Of a stretch of DNA of 64,000 nucleotides, positions 37,800 to 50,232 are shown piece after piece. The stretch's first letter is position 1; every line of letters begins with the position of its first letter. A program made the position numbers and the translations under genes. The notes under the pieces were generated by a model that was given only the letters and a program-made list of their open reading frames with translations, was not told where the DNA came from and did not search any database. Source of the stretch: Panopea generosa (taxonomy: Eukaryota > Mollusca > Bivalvia > Adapedonta > Hiatellidae); contig CM055897.1 of NCBI GenBank assembly GCA_029582155.1, positions 92,765,829 through 92,829,828 on the forward strand. Direction: 5' to 3'.

Positions 37800-38485
37800 A
37801 CTATAACAGATAACAGTCTATCTGTATAGATAGCTCGTTCACCTCTGTAATATTTGAAAGCAGGCATTGGCACATAGTCGTATCAAATTTGAATTACTAA
37901 ATAGGAAAACTAATTTTTGTTCGTCTGTATAATTATTAAAATGTCTATTTAATATAGAAGCATTATCAGCCAATTGGAATCTTATGTCATCATATAATGG
38001 ACACTTAAGTATAACATGAATCTCATTTTCTACATCGTTAATACCATATTGGCACATGTTTCACAAACTGGCAACCTTTCATAGCGACCCGTTTCTAAAC
38101 AAATTGGGTCAGTTCCACAGCGGAAATTAGACAGAGCAGATATATGATTGCGAAGTAGAATCATTGCACAATATTTTTTTAACCCTTTACTCCATAGATA
38201 CGCGTTTTCACACAACAATCACAAAGGGCCTTTCCTGCACTGTTTTCCACTCTGTCAGTTAATATAAACATAATTCACCCAATAATTCAAAAGCTTTCTA
38301 TATTAGGTGTCCAAAGGCGTATACATTAGAGGTGTTCAAAGGCGTCTATATGAAGTAAAGGGTTAAACAATTTGTATGTACGCAACTTATTGCCCCCTGT
38401 ACTATATCTATTATATTCCACGTTGACAATATCGTACCATTCCGTTTTGTATTTATAGATACAGGCAGTTTTAACACTATATAAA
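37800..38485 (-). mobile_element. LINE F 3' fragment
   Basis: Minus-strand pieces YNRYSTGGNKLRTYKLFN, FRCGTDPICLETGRYERLP and VENEIHVILKCPLYDDIRFQ are the C-terminal part of an invertebrate LINE ORF2 with Cys-His finger. Broken by a frameshift near 38040. It lies just 3' of the copy 2 stop. Confidence 0.85.
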
Positions 38486-38623
38486 GTATTAAGTATATAA
38501 AAAAACAAGAATGCTGAATATTAGTTTCTCGAGCAAATGACACTTAAACGCAGACTTAAAGCAAGGACATTTCTCAATCTTAGTGATATTGGCGGGTACA
38601 CCGTTCCACAAAGTTCCAGCAAA

Positions 38624-38976
38624 TTACATTGGTGCCTCCTCAGTAACCGTATTAAAACGATGTGAACATGCAGGACAATAAAACATATTTCTTTGCCGAA
38701 ATATCGTGACTACAACCAGTGATATCACGACTGTCGCTATTAACACACTAACAATCACTGCGGTGTTTGGTTTGTCAATTTGTTCTGTATCATCTTTTGG
38801 TGAAATAGGTTTGATGTTTTCAGCAATGTCTTCAATAAAAGTATTCTCGTTTGTTGGATTTGGATAACGTGATTGTTTTGCTACATAGTTGGTGTCTCAG
38901 TCACATACTTTACTACGAAACCCTTTGTGTCCTGTTCCATATAAGGTTATGTTAAACAAACGTGCACCAAACTTTC
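38624..38976 (-). pseudogene. Convertase copy 2, last exon with in-frame TGA
   Basis: KFGARLFNITLYGTGHKGF, then a TGA at 38897-38899. Past it the frame stays open to TAA at 38624, with a TM helix AVIVSVLIATVVISLVVV and a tail FRQRNMFYCPACSHRF. The tail sequence differs completely from copies 1 and 3. Confidence 0.75.
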
Positions 38977-39590
38977 CTGGAAGAAATAAAGAAAATCATC
39001 AGTGAAATGTTTCAAATGTTTAAATTCAATAGCAATATGCATGTGACGTCTGTAAAATTTAACGAAGAACTTTCTATTCACTCGAATAATTACAATTATG
39101 AAAATATGCAATGATAAATGCACGAATATTGTGTTTGTCATATAGGAGTGTTATTAAATAAAAGAAGATAATCATTAATTCTAGCTCTGTGTACCATTCT
39201 GATAACAAAACATGCAGGTGTATATTACTTTGGTTTTATTTTATGTTAAATAACTTCCAAGTCACATCGTAATGAGAGTAGCTCGCAAATGAACATAATT
39301 ACATTAATCAGATTAACTGTCATATAATTGTCACAAAGTTATCTTAACGTTTATTTTACTAAGAGGCTCATCTTGTACAAACACAATACTAGCCTTCTAA
39401 TTTTAGTTTATTGAAAAAAGAGCGATTCTTCAAAATAGTTATTCCATTTTGTTTGAGAAAGTTTCCTACTTGTCGTCTATTTTAAGTATTTTAATTCTAA
39501 TAGTTTTCAGATAGTTCATTCTTTAAGTTCAAATTTAAATGACGATATTTTGCAGAATACAGGTTTATAGATGGTCAAACGTTATCAAAC

Positions 39591-39927
39591 CCGACATGTA
39601 TCGTTATTGAATTAAAAACAATATCCATGTTCCTTAAGGATATTTTCCCCAGAAATGAACATATTTGAACTCTACAATCTTACGTTGTCTTACCTCTCTG
39701 ATTAATGATTGTCCACTTGCCATAAGGATAGAATCTGTTCCCAAAGGCGACCTTATGCCTATCTCTAATTCATTTTCATTAACAGAATAAAACTGAGTTC
39801 AACTACAACGTGTTCAAGTTTAGTTATACAACTCTGCGCAGGTACATCAACTCTTGCCCGCGATATGTACTTGTGTCTTGCATAAAAAGAATAATGATGA
39901 TTTGTCATCAAAAATACCTGATCATTC
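39591..39927 (-). pseudogene. Convertase copy 2, P-domain exon (frameshifted)
   Basis: 337 bp versus 332 in the intact copies: a six-base insertion near the start and a one-base deletion around 39786. HYSFYARHKY and LEHVVVELSF are readable, then the frame is lost although IGIRSP is still recognisable in another frame. Confidence 0.85.
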
Positions 39928-40770
39928 CTACAATATATAATATCATACTCTGTTTTCAGATATTGTAACAAATATATTTCTATGGACACATGTTGTGGGT
40001 GTTAATATTTAATAAATCTACCATTTTGTTATTTAAAGATGGTGACCCTAGGCGACTCTTACCGACAATGAAATTCAGTTTAACACTTCAAGGAGCTGTA
40101 TTGCAGTTAGAAATAATAAACATATTGAATAGAAAATCATATGGGATGCTGTTAGATATTTATTAACCTTTCAGTGGTATAGCTCCATTCATGCTGCCAA
40201 CAAGAAACGTACATTTATAATACATTCAAATTGTTAAGTATGAGTGTTGATTGCTTATTTTAACGAGATGAAATGCCATATATAAAGCTGCAAATGTATA
40301 TGAAACGTGAGTTCTTTAATCATTATAACAGTTGCGTTAGGCTGGTATGGCTATCTAATAAATTTGGTTGTGGAAGAAATCGTTTTCGATTTGTCATAGG
40401 ACTACAGAGTAGTTCTTAAAGACTGCAATTATTACTTCGGTAATAGAATATTAAAGAACACGCACCTAAAAGAAATTTCATGAACGGTGTTTAATTTGCA
40501 ATGCTTGAAATTAAAAAATATACTAATTGGGTATTTGGTGATTTTATTGACGAATATAAGCATAAACTTTGGATAGATAATATTCTTAGTTTAGATTAAA
40601 ATTGTATAAAAGGTTATATATAAATCTTTTTGAACATGTTTCCTGCACGTTTCCTGCTTTTAACTTAATTTTATTCTAAATATCGAAAATATGATTCAGT
40701 GATGAGTTTGACCTTTTGTATCATAATAATCACATGTACATTATACACACTTGGTACTAGTTGTACATAC

Positions 40771-40885
40771 ATCTTAATATTTGACGATTCTGTGTGTTTT
40801 ATTGGAGCTCCAACAGTTTGCCAATGTTTTGCCAGATTGACAACTTTTGATGCGTTAGGTAGACCAAATCCAAACTTATTATGAT
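40771..40885 (-). pseudogene. Convertase copy 2, domain-end exon
   Basis: 115 bp, HNKFGFGLPNASKVVNLAKH, frame intact. The last codon junction would give Met instead of Arg. Confidence 0.85.
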
Positions 40886-42104
40886 CTAATGTGTTGTAAT
40901 GAATAATAATTATGATAAACAATGATACTCGCTAAAAATATATTTTTTATTAACTAGAATCTTCTATAAATCTATAAGAATAAGTATTGAAAGAAAGTAT
41001 TTAATATTTTTACAATACAAATAAATTACAGAACTGACTCTCATGTATTTTGATATTTGTCATGACCAGTGAATCATTTCGATCATGCTTTTTGGTCATT
41101 CTCAGGCCAACCAGTTATTGCCCCTTTATAAAAAAACAGCGTTTTTTTTTGCTAAGGAGGAAAATATTTTTTTCCGAATATGCATCACGGTTAGGTACAC
41201 TCAGTAACAACGTTAGGTAACCAAAGTTGTAGATAGATACATCCTTTTACATATTCTTAAAGTTGCATACCATTGGATCAATGGAGTTGAACTTTCAATG
41301 ATATCCGTTTGTTACCAACTCCAATTCAGTTTTAAGTATTTACATTTTTGATTCACATGACTTGTTAGGTTACTATGCTCGGAATTTTTTCAGTACATGT
41401 GCAAACGTTACAATACTAAAAGCATAATATTTACATACGTGAGGTATCTTTATTGAACAATACAGAATTTTGTGGTTCATTTTCTCTGAAATGCATACCG
41501 ACAAACAATCATTTTAGCATTGTTGGCTATTTTGGATAATATCTAGTAATTAAGATTTCAATTTAATATTTGACGTCATAACCGTTTTAACTGAGGCATG
41601 ACATTTACAGTTCCGTGCATCAATTTTAACTGAGTGATGCACCACACATACTTTACCTCTGTGTCGGTGTTAGATTAATGCGAAACAGGAAACGATGACG
41701 TTAATCGAGTGCATTAGTAATATATGAAATTAACTGAATTTGTTGAACATTCATGTGATATGATCGTATACGCAACGAGCAATTTAACGTAAATCCCGAA
41801 ATATTTTACTTACTTGTTACATGTGAATTCATATTCCATGAACTTTCAATAAATGTTTGTTGTAGGTAGACAACATTTGAAGACAGTTTTCGATACTAAT
41901 TAATTATTATGTAAAACTGATTTAAGTATGAACATACAAATATCATACATGCTTCACTATATTTGGTCATATAAATAAAAACCTAACAAACCTGTATGTA
42001 AGCAATTCGCTGTTATTAATGTATCGACAATACATATTAGTTTTTTTATTGTGTCCTAAATGAAAAGCCGATTTTGAAACCGATGTTCAATACAGAACTG
42101 TTGA

Positions 42105-42307
42105 GTACAGTACAAGGAAATATATTTGCAAATAATATTTGATGAAAGTATCCCTCGGATGCATGTTATATTTCCTTGTACTGTACTGTACTGTACTGTA
42201 CTGTACTGTACTGTACTGTACTGTACTGTACTGTACTGTACTGTACTGTACTGTTCTGAACTGTACTGTACTGTACTGTACTGTACTGTACTGTACTGTG
42301 CTGTACT
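42105..42307. repeat. Inverted 20-bp repeat followed by (CTGTA)n microsatellite
   Basis: 42105-42124 and 42167-42186 are perfect inverted copies. The second runs into about 25 units of CTGTA. Copy 3 has the left arm at 53236-53255 with one mismatch, but no inverted copy and no array. Confidence 0.9.
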
Positions 42308-42707
42308 GAACAAAAGATTAGGTTTTATGTTATTGAATCTTGCCATGAAAGTTAATGTAATAACGCTCATAAGCCCTATACCTGTTTTGATTAATAATAG
42401 TATAATTATATGCATGCATTATATGTTTTTTAAATTGAATATATGTTAGTATTCGCTAATCTATACTTTCAAAAAATGCGCATGTCCACTTCAAAGAGAT
42501 TTATTTATTGATGCTAACATCTCAATGACAACGATTGTTTACAGTTCAACAATTTCTGATGTTCCAATGTCTACGTATCATTTCACTAAAAGCTTATTTC
42601 AAATTTGGATATAAACATTTATGTTTCATGTTGTTGTTTCTAAAACACAGTTTTCTAATACTATCACTTTCGAAACATGGCAAATGTAAAATACATTATT
42701 TATATAC

Positions 42708-42765
42708 TTTGCTTCGAGTGCCAACCCTACAATTGCCGATGCCATCGCTGTGGATGCAGAAACAC
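42708..42765 (-). pseudogene. Convertase copy 2, catalytic-Ser exon
   Basis: 58 bp. VSASTAMASAIVGLALEA, identical in protein to the copy 3 exon. Gene context is broken. Confidence 0.8.
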
Positions 42766-42859
42766 CTTAAACTCACATGTACATTTGTTTCTGTTATCTG
42801 ACGTAATTATCTGAATAATAACTCTCCATTTTATTAAATACTGACTATTTTCATTATCA

Positions 42860-45800
42860 AATTTGGATTTTCATTTTAAAGGGATTATATTGGCATATTA
42901 CCGTCAATTCTCTGTCCTAAATACACACGCCCAGCATGAAGATACACTTATAACTTGGATATATAAATACTCTATTTGCTTACTACAGGAACTACATTGT
43001 CAAGAACAAACTTATGATATTTGGAGAAAAGAATGGGGTGGGGATATATATTTTAAGTGAAAATAGTAGTAATAGAATTGGTGTTGGCATCCTTGTTAAT
43101 CCTAATTTTATGTATTCAGTCCAGGAATATAATGATTTAATCGAACGCAGAATGCAATCATTAAAAATAATATTAATAAATGAAAATAATATATGTTTTT
43201 AAATATCAATGGACCAAATAATTCAATATATAATTTAAATTTTCTTACAAAAATTGAAGATTTCATAAATTTAAATGATAGTGAAACCATGATAGTAGGA
43301 GGGCACTTTAATACAGTAATAAATGTTGAGTTAGATAAAAAGAACATGGCAATGTTAATAATAATAAAAAAAACAGGGATGAAATAACAATTTAATACAA
43401 AATAATTATATCAATGACATATGAATATTAAACACAAGCACTAAACACTATACCTGGCATTCAAACAACAAACCAACAATATTCTGTAGACTTGATCATT
43501 TTTTAGTGTCAAATAATTTAGTAAATGCAATAACAGTTTGTAAAATTACAACAGGTTTTCGTTCGGACCATTTTCTCGTATATTTTATTATTGACAAACA
43601 ACCACGTGGGCCAGGATATTTTAAACTCAACAATAGTGTTATATCAGATAACGAATATCAGGATAAAGTCAAACAAGCTATAAAAGAAGTAGAAGAAATA
43701 AATAAAGAATCAAATCCAAATACGTTACGGCAACTAATTAAAGGTACAATTAGGAATGAGTCTATTAAATACACGTCAAATAAAAACAAAAATACATTAA
43801 TAAATGAAATAAAATTGAAAAAGGAAATCGATAATTTAGAAAAAGAATTAATTGAACATCCAAATAATAAAACAATCATAGATATTATTAGTGGGAAAAA
43901 ATCTGAGTTAAAGCAAATTATTGAAACACAAACGAATGGAATTATATAAATAGCAAAAGCAAAATGGGTTGAAGGAGCCGAAAGAAAACAAAATACTTTA
44001 GTAATTTGGAGAAAAAAATATTTGAGAGTAAAACTATTAATAGACTTATTAAAGATGATAGAGAAATACCACAATCTGAAGACATTTTAAAGGAAACAAA
44101 AGGATACTATGAAAAGTTATACAGTAAATTAGAAACAATGATAAATGATAATGAAGATTTTTTCCCAAACATAAGAGAAACTTCATTAAATGAAGAGCAA
44201 AAATAATAATGTGAAGGTATTTTAAAAGAAAAGGAATGTGCACTTGCTTTAAAACAAATGAATAATGGAAAATCTCCAGGATCTGATGGACTTACAACAG
44301 AATTCTATAAGATATTTTGGAACACGCTCAAGACATTCTATATTAACTCTATAAACTATTCTTTTGTAAATGGAAATTTAAAAGAAATGCAAAAACAAGG
44401 TATAATATCTCTTCTTCCCAAGAAAGATAAAGAACTAACGTCTTTAAATAACTGGAGACCAATAAGTTTATTAAATAATGATTATAAAATTATAACCAAA
44501 GCAATTGCAAATAGAATTAAGAAAGTTTTATCTACACTTATAAATGATATTCATTGGTTTTTTAAAAGGACGGTACATAGGTGAAAATATTCGCACTATT
44601 TTTGAAGTTATCGAAAATATAATAACGAAAATAAACCTGGCTTAATCTTTTTGCTGATTTCGATAGCATTGATCACGGTTTTCTCTCAAAAACTCTTAAA
44701 TATTTTAACTTCGGTAATTCTTTTATTAATTGGATCAAACTTTTTTATAACGATGCTAAAAAGTTGTATAGTAGATAATGGATAAATGTCAGATTTTTTC
44801 AAAGTAGAAAGAGGTTTAAGACAAGGGTGCCCGTTATCGCTTTATTTGTTTATATTAACTATCGAATTGTTATATAAATCGGTACAAAGGGATAAAAACA
44901 TTTAAGATATTACTATTTACAATATAGAAATAAAAAACACAGCATTAGCAGATGATTCAACATTTATGATGGATGTATAAAAAAAAACTTTTTCAACCTT
45001 AATAAAGAAAATCGGTAATTTTAGTAAATATCTGGACTTAAGCTTAATTCGAAATAATCTATAATTTGATGATCAGATTCCTTTAAAACTTCAAATGACA
45101 TTCCTAGTACAGATAAAAAAATTATATGGACATCTGAGAGTGCAGCTACTCTTTACAAATGATAAACAAATGTATCATGAATTAAATCTTCTCCCAAAAC
45201 TTAAGGATTTTTGCAACTGTCTTAATAAATGGAGAAAACATAAATTATATATGATTGGTAAAATTGCAGTGATTAAAACCTTCGCATTACCAAAACTTAT
45301 ATATTATTTAACTGTTTTAGAAAATCTAACAACAGAACATTTTAATATCATAAATAAAAGTATGTTTGACCTTCTATGGAATAACAAACCAGACAAAATA
45401 ATTAGAAAGACAATTATACAAAATTACGAAAATGGTGGCTTAAAATGATAAATCTGAATATGTTTATTAAGTAAATTCAAGCAGGTTGGGTGAAACAAAT
45501 TATCAATCAGAGTAATACAGGTGATTGGAAGCATATATACCATTATAGGACCATTAATATTTGAATGTAATATTAATATAATGACTAAAATAATGCATGT
45601 CAGATAGACTCAAACTTTTTATCGGAAATTGTACAATCATGGTCAAGTATTAATTTTAATGAAAATGTTGAATATTTAAACAAACAAATACTATGGAATT
45701 ATTCAAACATCAAAAATAATAAAAGCATTCGTCTATAAACCCTGGTTCGACAAAGGAAGTCTATATTATGAACAAATATTTGGCAATAGACAAAAAGTAT

Positions 45801-46031
45801 TTTATATTTTTCAGCATATCAAAACGGTACAAAACTTAAAAAAATCGGATTTTCTAAAATATTATACGCTTATTCAAAGTATATCAAATTCATGGATGTC
45901 TTAACTTAAGAATGAAAATATACCAAACGTGAAAAGTTCAAATAAATATTTATATAATAAACAGTTAAAGTATATTGAAAGCGACCTAATGATTTAATCG
46001 CATATTAAATGGGAACAAGAAATAGCAAATC
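42860..46031 (+). mobile_element. LINE D, Tx1/L1-like, 5' part
   Basis: The endonuclease has CLLQELHCQE, VGGHFNTV (His where the family has Asp) and FRSDHFLVYF. A coiled-coil, Lys-rich linker follows (43640-43950). RT begins with NNGKSPGSDGLTTEFYKIFW and LNNWRPISLLNNDYKI (44450-44490). Many stops and frameshifts. It is interrupted at 46031 by LINE E and resumes at 48272. Confidence 0.88.
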
Positions 46032-47854
46032 CCACTCCAAATTTTGTTCCCACTCCAAATTTTGTTAAATTTATCTTTAAACAGCAAACAGTACCCCTCA
46101 TCATGGAAACAAGCAACTGTACTTCCATTATTTAAAAAATGTGATCGACACGAGATATCTAATTATAGACCTATATCCTTGCTCTCCTGTGTTGGAAAAG
46201 TTTTTGAACGTATTGTGTTTAAGTATATTCATAACTTCATGCTGGATAATTCACTATTTTTATAAATATCAATCTGGGTTTATGCCTAAACATTGTACAG
46301 TTTATCAACTTATTGAAATTTATGATAACATATGCAGAGCTCTTTAAAACACGCAGCATACTTGTATTGTTTTCTGTGATATATCAAAGGATTTTGATAG
46401 AGTATGGCACAAAGGACTATTTCATAAATTATGAACCTACATTCATGGATAATAAACTATATGTCATTTAGAAAACAAAAGGTTCTGGTAAATGATGAAA
46501 CATCATCTCTTGGTGACATATCAGCTGGAGTGCCCCAGGGTTCTGTACTTGGTCCACTTTTATTTCTTATGTATATAAATGATATAGCTGATGATCTTAA
46601 TAGTCTGTCGCGGCTTTTTGCAGACGACACATCATTATCCTTCTCTTCAGATTCTATACAAATAATTGAAACAACTATAAATTCTGACTTAGATAAGTTA
46701 AATACTTGGTCAAAGGATTGGTTAACAACATTTAATCATAGTTAAACAGAAGTACCGTTTATCTCAAACATTACCAGAAACCCAGCATTGGAAATTTTGT
46801 TTGATAACACAAAACTGGAATAAAGCAATACACATAGACATTTAGGAGTACATTTTGACAATAATGGTAAATGGGTTACACATATTAATTCAATATTTAC
46901 ATCATGTATGAAAAAAGTTTCTGTTCTTCGCAAACTTAAATACGTACTCAACAAAAATACTATTTTAAAACTATATAAGTGTTTTATTTTACCAATCTTA
47001 GAATATGCTTGTGAACTTTTGGACGGTTGTACCGTGGCAGAGTCTGAGTTATTAGAATCTGTTCAACTTGAAGCAGCCAGGATAGCTATGGGTCTACCTA
47101 TTTTCTGTAGTAAATATAATATTTATAAAGAATCGTCTTTAGAACCGCTTTCGCAAAGACGTGAACGTAAAAAACCTTATATTATTTCATGAAATTCATA
47201 AAAACACTGTTCCAGATTATCTTAAAAACATAATACCGCCTCTGATAGGTGAAAATTCACATTATCGTCTCCGTAACTCTGAAGACTATATACTAGCAAA
47301 TAACAGATTAACATTATCGAATAAATCTATTGTGCCGCCAACTATAAGAACATGGAATAATTTAGATCTTAATGTTCGAAAATTATCATCATTGGCACAG
47401 TTCAAAACAACTATAACAAATGATAATAACTCGTTATTTTCATTACCTGATTATTACAATCACGGCATAAGGTATCAATACAGTTTACTTAATTATGATT
47501 TGTTTAGAATTAATATTGTAAATGAACCTAGTTGTAGTTGTGGAAATGCATGTGAAAATGCGTATCATTTTTTCTTTGATTGTAGTAACTATACTGCTCA
47601 ACGTCAACAATTGTTTACATCTCTACAAAATAACGGTATTATTACTTTAGAGTTGTTGCTTTGTGGAAGTGCAAACTTATCTCACGAGGAAAATGTGCAT
47701 ATGTTCAGATCAGTTCAAGGGTTTATGCCACGTCAAATCGCTTCTAGTATGTGAACTTTAATTTTTGCAAGTTTAAACTGAACTTAAACCACATTTACTT
47801 CATCCACAATACTTTGTTTTTCCGACTCCGAAATCGAGCACTTACTTACATAAC

Positions 47855-47860
<6 letters not shown>

Positions 47861-47931
<71 letters not shown>
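47861..47931. repeat. (CT)n microsatellite
   Basis: About 35 CT units with one CCCT interruption, in the 3' region of LINE E. Confidence 0.98.
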
Positions 47932-47935
<4 letters not shown>

Positions 47936-48008
47936 ATTTCATCTCCTTTTTCCTTTTTCTCTCTATCTTTTAAATGTGTGGGTGGTAATGCGATGATGTG
48001 TGAGTGAG

Positions 48009-48009
48009 G

Positions 48010-48076
<67 letters not shown>

Positions 48077-48078
48077 TG
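48009..48078. repeat. (GTGC)n microsatellite
   Basis: About 17 tetranucleotide units CGTG, in the 3' UTR of LINE E. Confidence 0.98.
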
Positions 48079-48271
48079 TCTGTGAAAGGCAACATTAGTT
48101 AACAGTTAACTCAACTCTATGTTAATATATGTTATTATATATGTTTAGCCATATTCATGTTATTTGTAAACTCAATTTTAGGGAAGGGCCGTAACTAATG
48201 TAGGTATCACTTGTGGCCCGACCCAATTGCAATGTACTTGTACACATTTGGCAATAAAATACGTTTAAATC

Positions 48272-49040
48272 AAATAGCAAATCTAAGTTAGAAAAGTATA
48301 CATAATCTACCCTTTCAATGCTTAATACATGCAAAATTAAGAGCATTCCAATACAAATACATAATGAGAATGACTCTTACCTTATAATGAATTTTTGTAA
48401 AAATGTAATATTTATAATACAAGTTTATACGATTTTTGCAATAGGCATGTCGAAACAAACAAACATTTATTTTGGGAGTGTCACATTTCGAGAGGTTTTT
48501 GGACAGAACTTGAAGTGAATCTGAATGAAAAACTTATTGAATAGATTTGGATTATTCAACGATTTCTCTTGAGAATGTTGACCAGAGCAGTAATTTGAGT
48601 TTATTAAACTGTATATTGGTTTATGGAAAATATTTTCTCTTCAAAAACAAGTATGAACAGACAATTCCAAAGTTCAATAATCTTATAAAATACTAAAAAT
48701 ATCATGAAAATTTAGGAAAAATAGTAGCAAGTAAAAAGGATAAAGTGACGCAACATCAAAATAAATAGAATAAACTGCAACTATTCTAATAAAAATCTCA
48801 CAACTGAAGTTTATTTCAAATTGACAGTGTAAAGCACCTTAATCTCTTTTCATGTCTGCAACTGTCTCTTTTCCTTCTTCTATTCACGTCTTTTTTTCCC
48901 TTTTCCTTTTATTCCTCCGTTTTTTTTCTTAGTATAACATTATTTCATAGAATGCATTCATGTTAACCTGTATGTATTATATCAAATATATATGTAAAAT
49001 GTATGTATTATGAAATAATAAAAATTTAAAAACAAAAAGA
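48272..49040 (+). mobile_element. LINE D, 3' part after nested insertion
   Basis: LRAFQYKYIM resumes the segment seen in LINE C as LRLFQYKYLC. A finger FCNRHVETNKHLFWECH (about 48438-48488) follows with a stop and a frameshift before it. Ends in an A-rich tail near 49035. Confidence 0.85.
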
Positions 49041-49600
49041 AAAGCAGTATTCTCTAACCTAACTTAACAGTATATTCCATCTCATTTTGCACATTGTTTT
49101 GTTATAATTTACAGTTCTAACATAGTTACAAACTGATACCACTGAAAATATGAGACTGTGAGTTGGAGTGAGAAACTGGTTGTATAACTAGGTGATGTAA
49201 ACACTTGGTTCCTCAAACTGGTGAGTCATGTGTAATAAATGTGAATTGTAAAACACGTACAAACTAACACGTGTAATGACTCATCATTTGCCGAATTTAT
49301 AAGATATTTTATGATATTGTAATTGTATAATGATGTTTTGTTAAGGGTTTGATTTTTTATTTAGAATGCATAAATTGTATATTTTAAGAGTGTAGATTCT
49401 ACATACGGTTGACAGGATATCAGTTTATTCCAATTGATATGGCAATAATAGATGTATTGTATAGGCAGTATATATTGTGTTGAGACTGTTGTTGAGCGCA
49501 CTGTATTCTAAAGATAGAGAATAAACATAGATTGAACCCAACTCCTCTTGGATTGTTTTATCACCTTTATTATAGGAGTACTCCCAAATACCAAGCGAGT
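49041..49600. other. No gene recognised
   Basis: 49466-49570 has AGAGAATAAACATAGATTG and a TGTTGAGACTG start that could be a decayed LTR edge, but no partner LTR is seen. Homology between copies 1 and 3 begins at about 49602. Confidence 0.4.
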
Positions 49601-49918
49601 TAAATATAACCGTTAGTTATTCTTCAGCTAATATTTATCTTTCAACAAAACATAAGTACAACTCCTTCAATATGTATCTTGATTTATTTGTAAATGGTGT
49701 GTTTATTCTTAACGTGTCCATGTCTAAAATCATTTTTTAGAAAACAGCAACCATGACATATTATTATCAATGAAATTATCCTAATCTTTTTTTAATTTCA
49801 ATTATGATTAGAATTGTTCCATGCTTTGGACAGTATACCTAGTCATGTGATTGCTTGCGAGAAGAGCATCATGTACACAGTCTCGTCTTATTATATAAAA
49901 GAGCGGAATTTGGTGTCG

Positions 49919-50232
49919 TTAATCGGTATATACAATTAACTTTTGCTGGTTGTTGCTCAAATCAGTAAGTGGAACTTGTTCAACCGATTTTGCGTTAGTC
50001 GACTCACCCAATCCTGCGTTAGTCGACTCATTGTTTCGGCGTGACTTGTATTTTTTGCAACATACTATTATTACAACTATAATAACTATGACAATAATAC
50101 AAGACGCTATTGGTACAATAATAACTTTGATGTTAGTTTTGTCATTTTTCTCTGCATTCTCCGGTTTAGGATTTAATCCGTTATTTTTGGTGCCATATAC
50201 GGTTAGGTCAAACAAGAGCACATCAAACTTTC
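49919..50232 (-). CDS. Convertase copy 3, last exon: TM helix and tail
   Basis: LLFDLTVYGT ends the P domain, then a helix VIIVPIASCIIVIVIIVVII, CCKKYKSRRNN and a tail. The tail is longer than in copy 1 because the copy 1 stop (after SNNL) is absent here; it ends LIVYTD. Confidence 0.9.

Larger units (their letters stand above)
38624..42765 (-). pseudogene. Convertase-like copy 2, pseudogene
   Basis: Exons matching copies 1 and 3: 42708-42765 (Ser exon), 40771-40885 (domain end), 39591-39927 (P domain) and 38624-38976 (TM). Lesions: the 107-bp exon present in copy 3 at 52765-52871 is deleted, with its flanks fused near 42069. The P-domain exon has a one-base loss (frameshift after VVVELSF) and a weakened gtttga donor. 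The last exon has an in-frame TGA at 38897-38899. Upstream exons are absent; a LINE begins at about 42860 in the intron. More diverged than copies 1 and 3, so the older duplicate. Confidence 0.88.
46032..48271 (+). mobile_element. LINE E, CR1-like, 5'-truncated, nested in LINE D
   Basis: Starts inside RT: NYRPISLLSCVGKVFERIV (46163-46219), GVPQGSVLGPLLFLMYINDI (46526-46585) and LFADDTSLSF (46615-46644). The 3' domain 47161-47754 has CSCGNACENAYHFFFDC. Stops and frameshifts break it. The 3' UTR has CT and GTGC microsatellites and ends GGCAATAAAATACG. The flanking 12-bp AAATAGCAAATC at 46020-46031 and 48272-48283 is the target-site duplication. Confidence 0.93.

Noticed and set aside
42056-42449. 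Frames through the CTGTA repeat
   Set aside because: Pentanucleotide repeat read in several frames; not coding.
49466-49570. Solo LTR
   Set aside because: TG start and AATAAA-like motif only. No second LTR, no clear CA end and no target duplication could be found.
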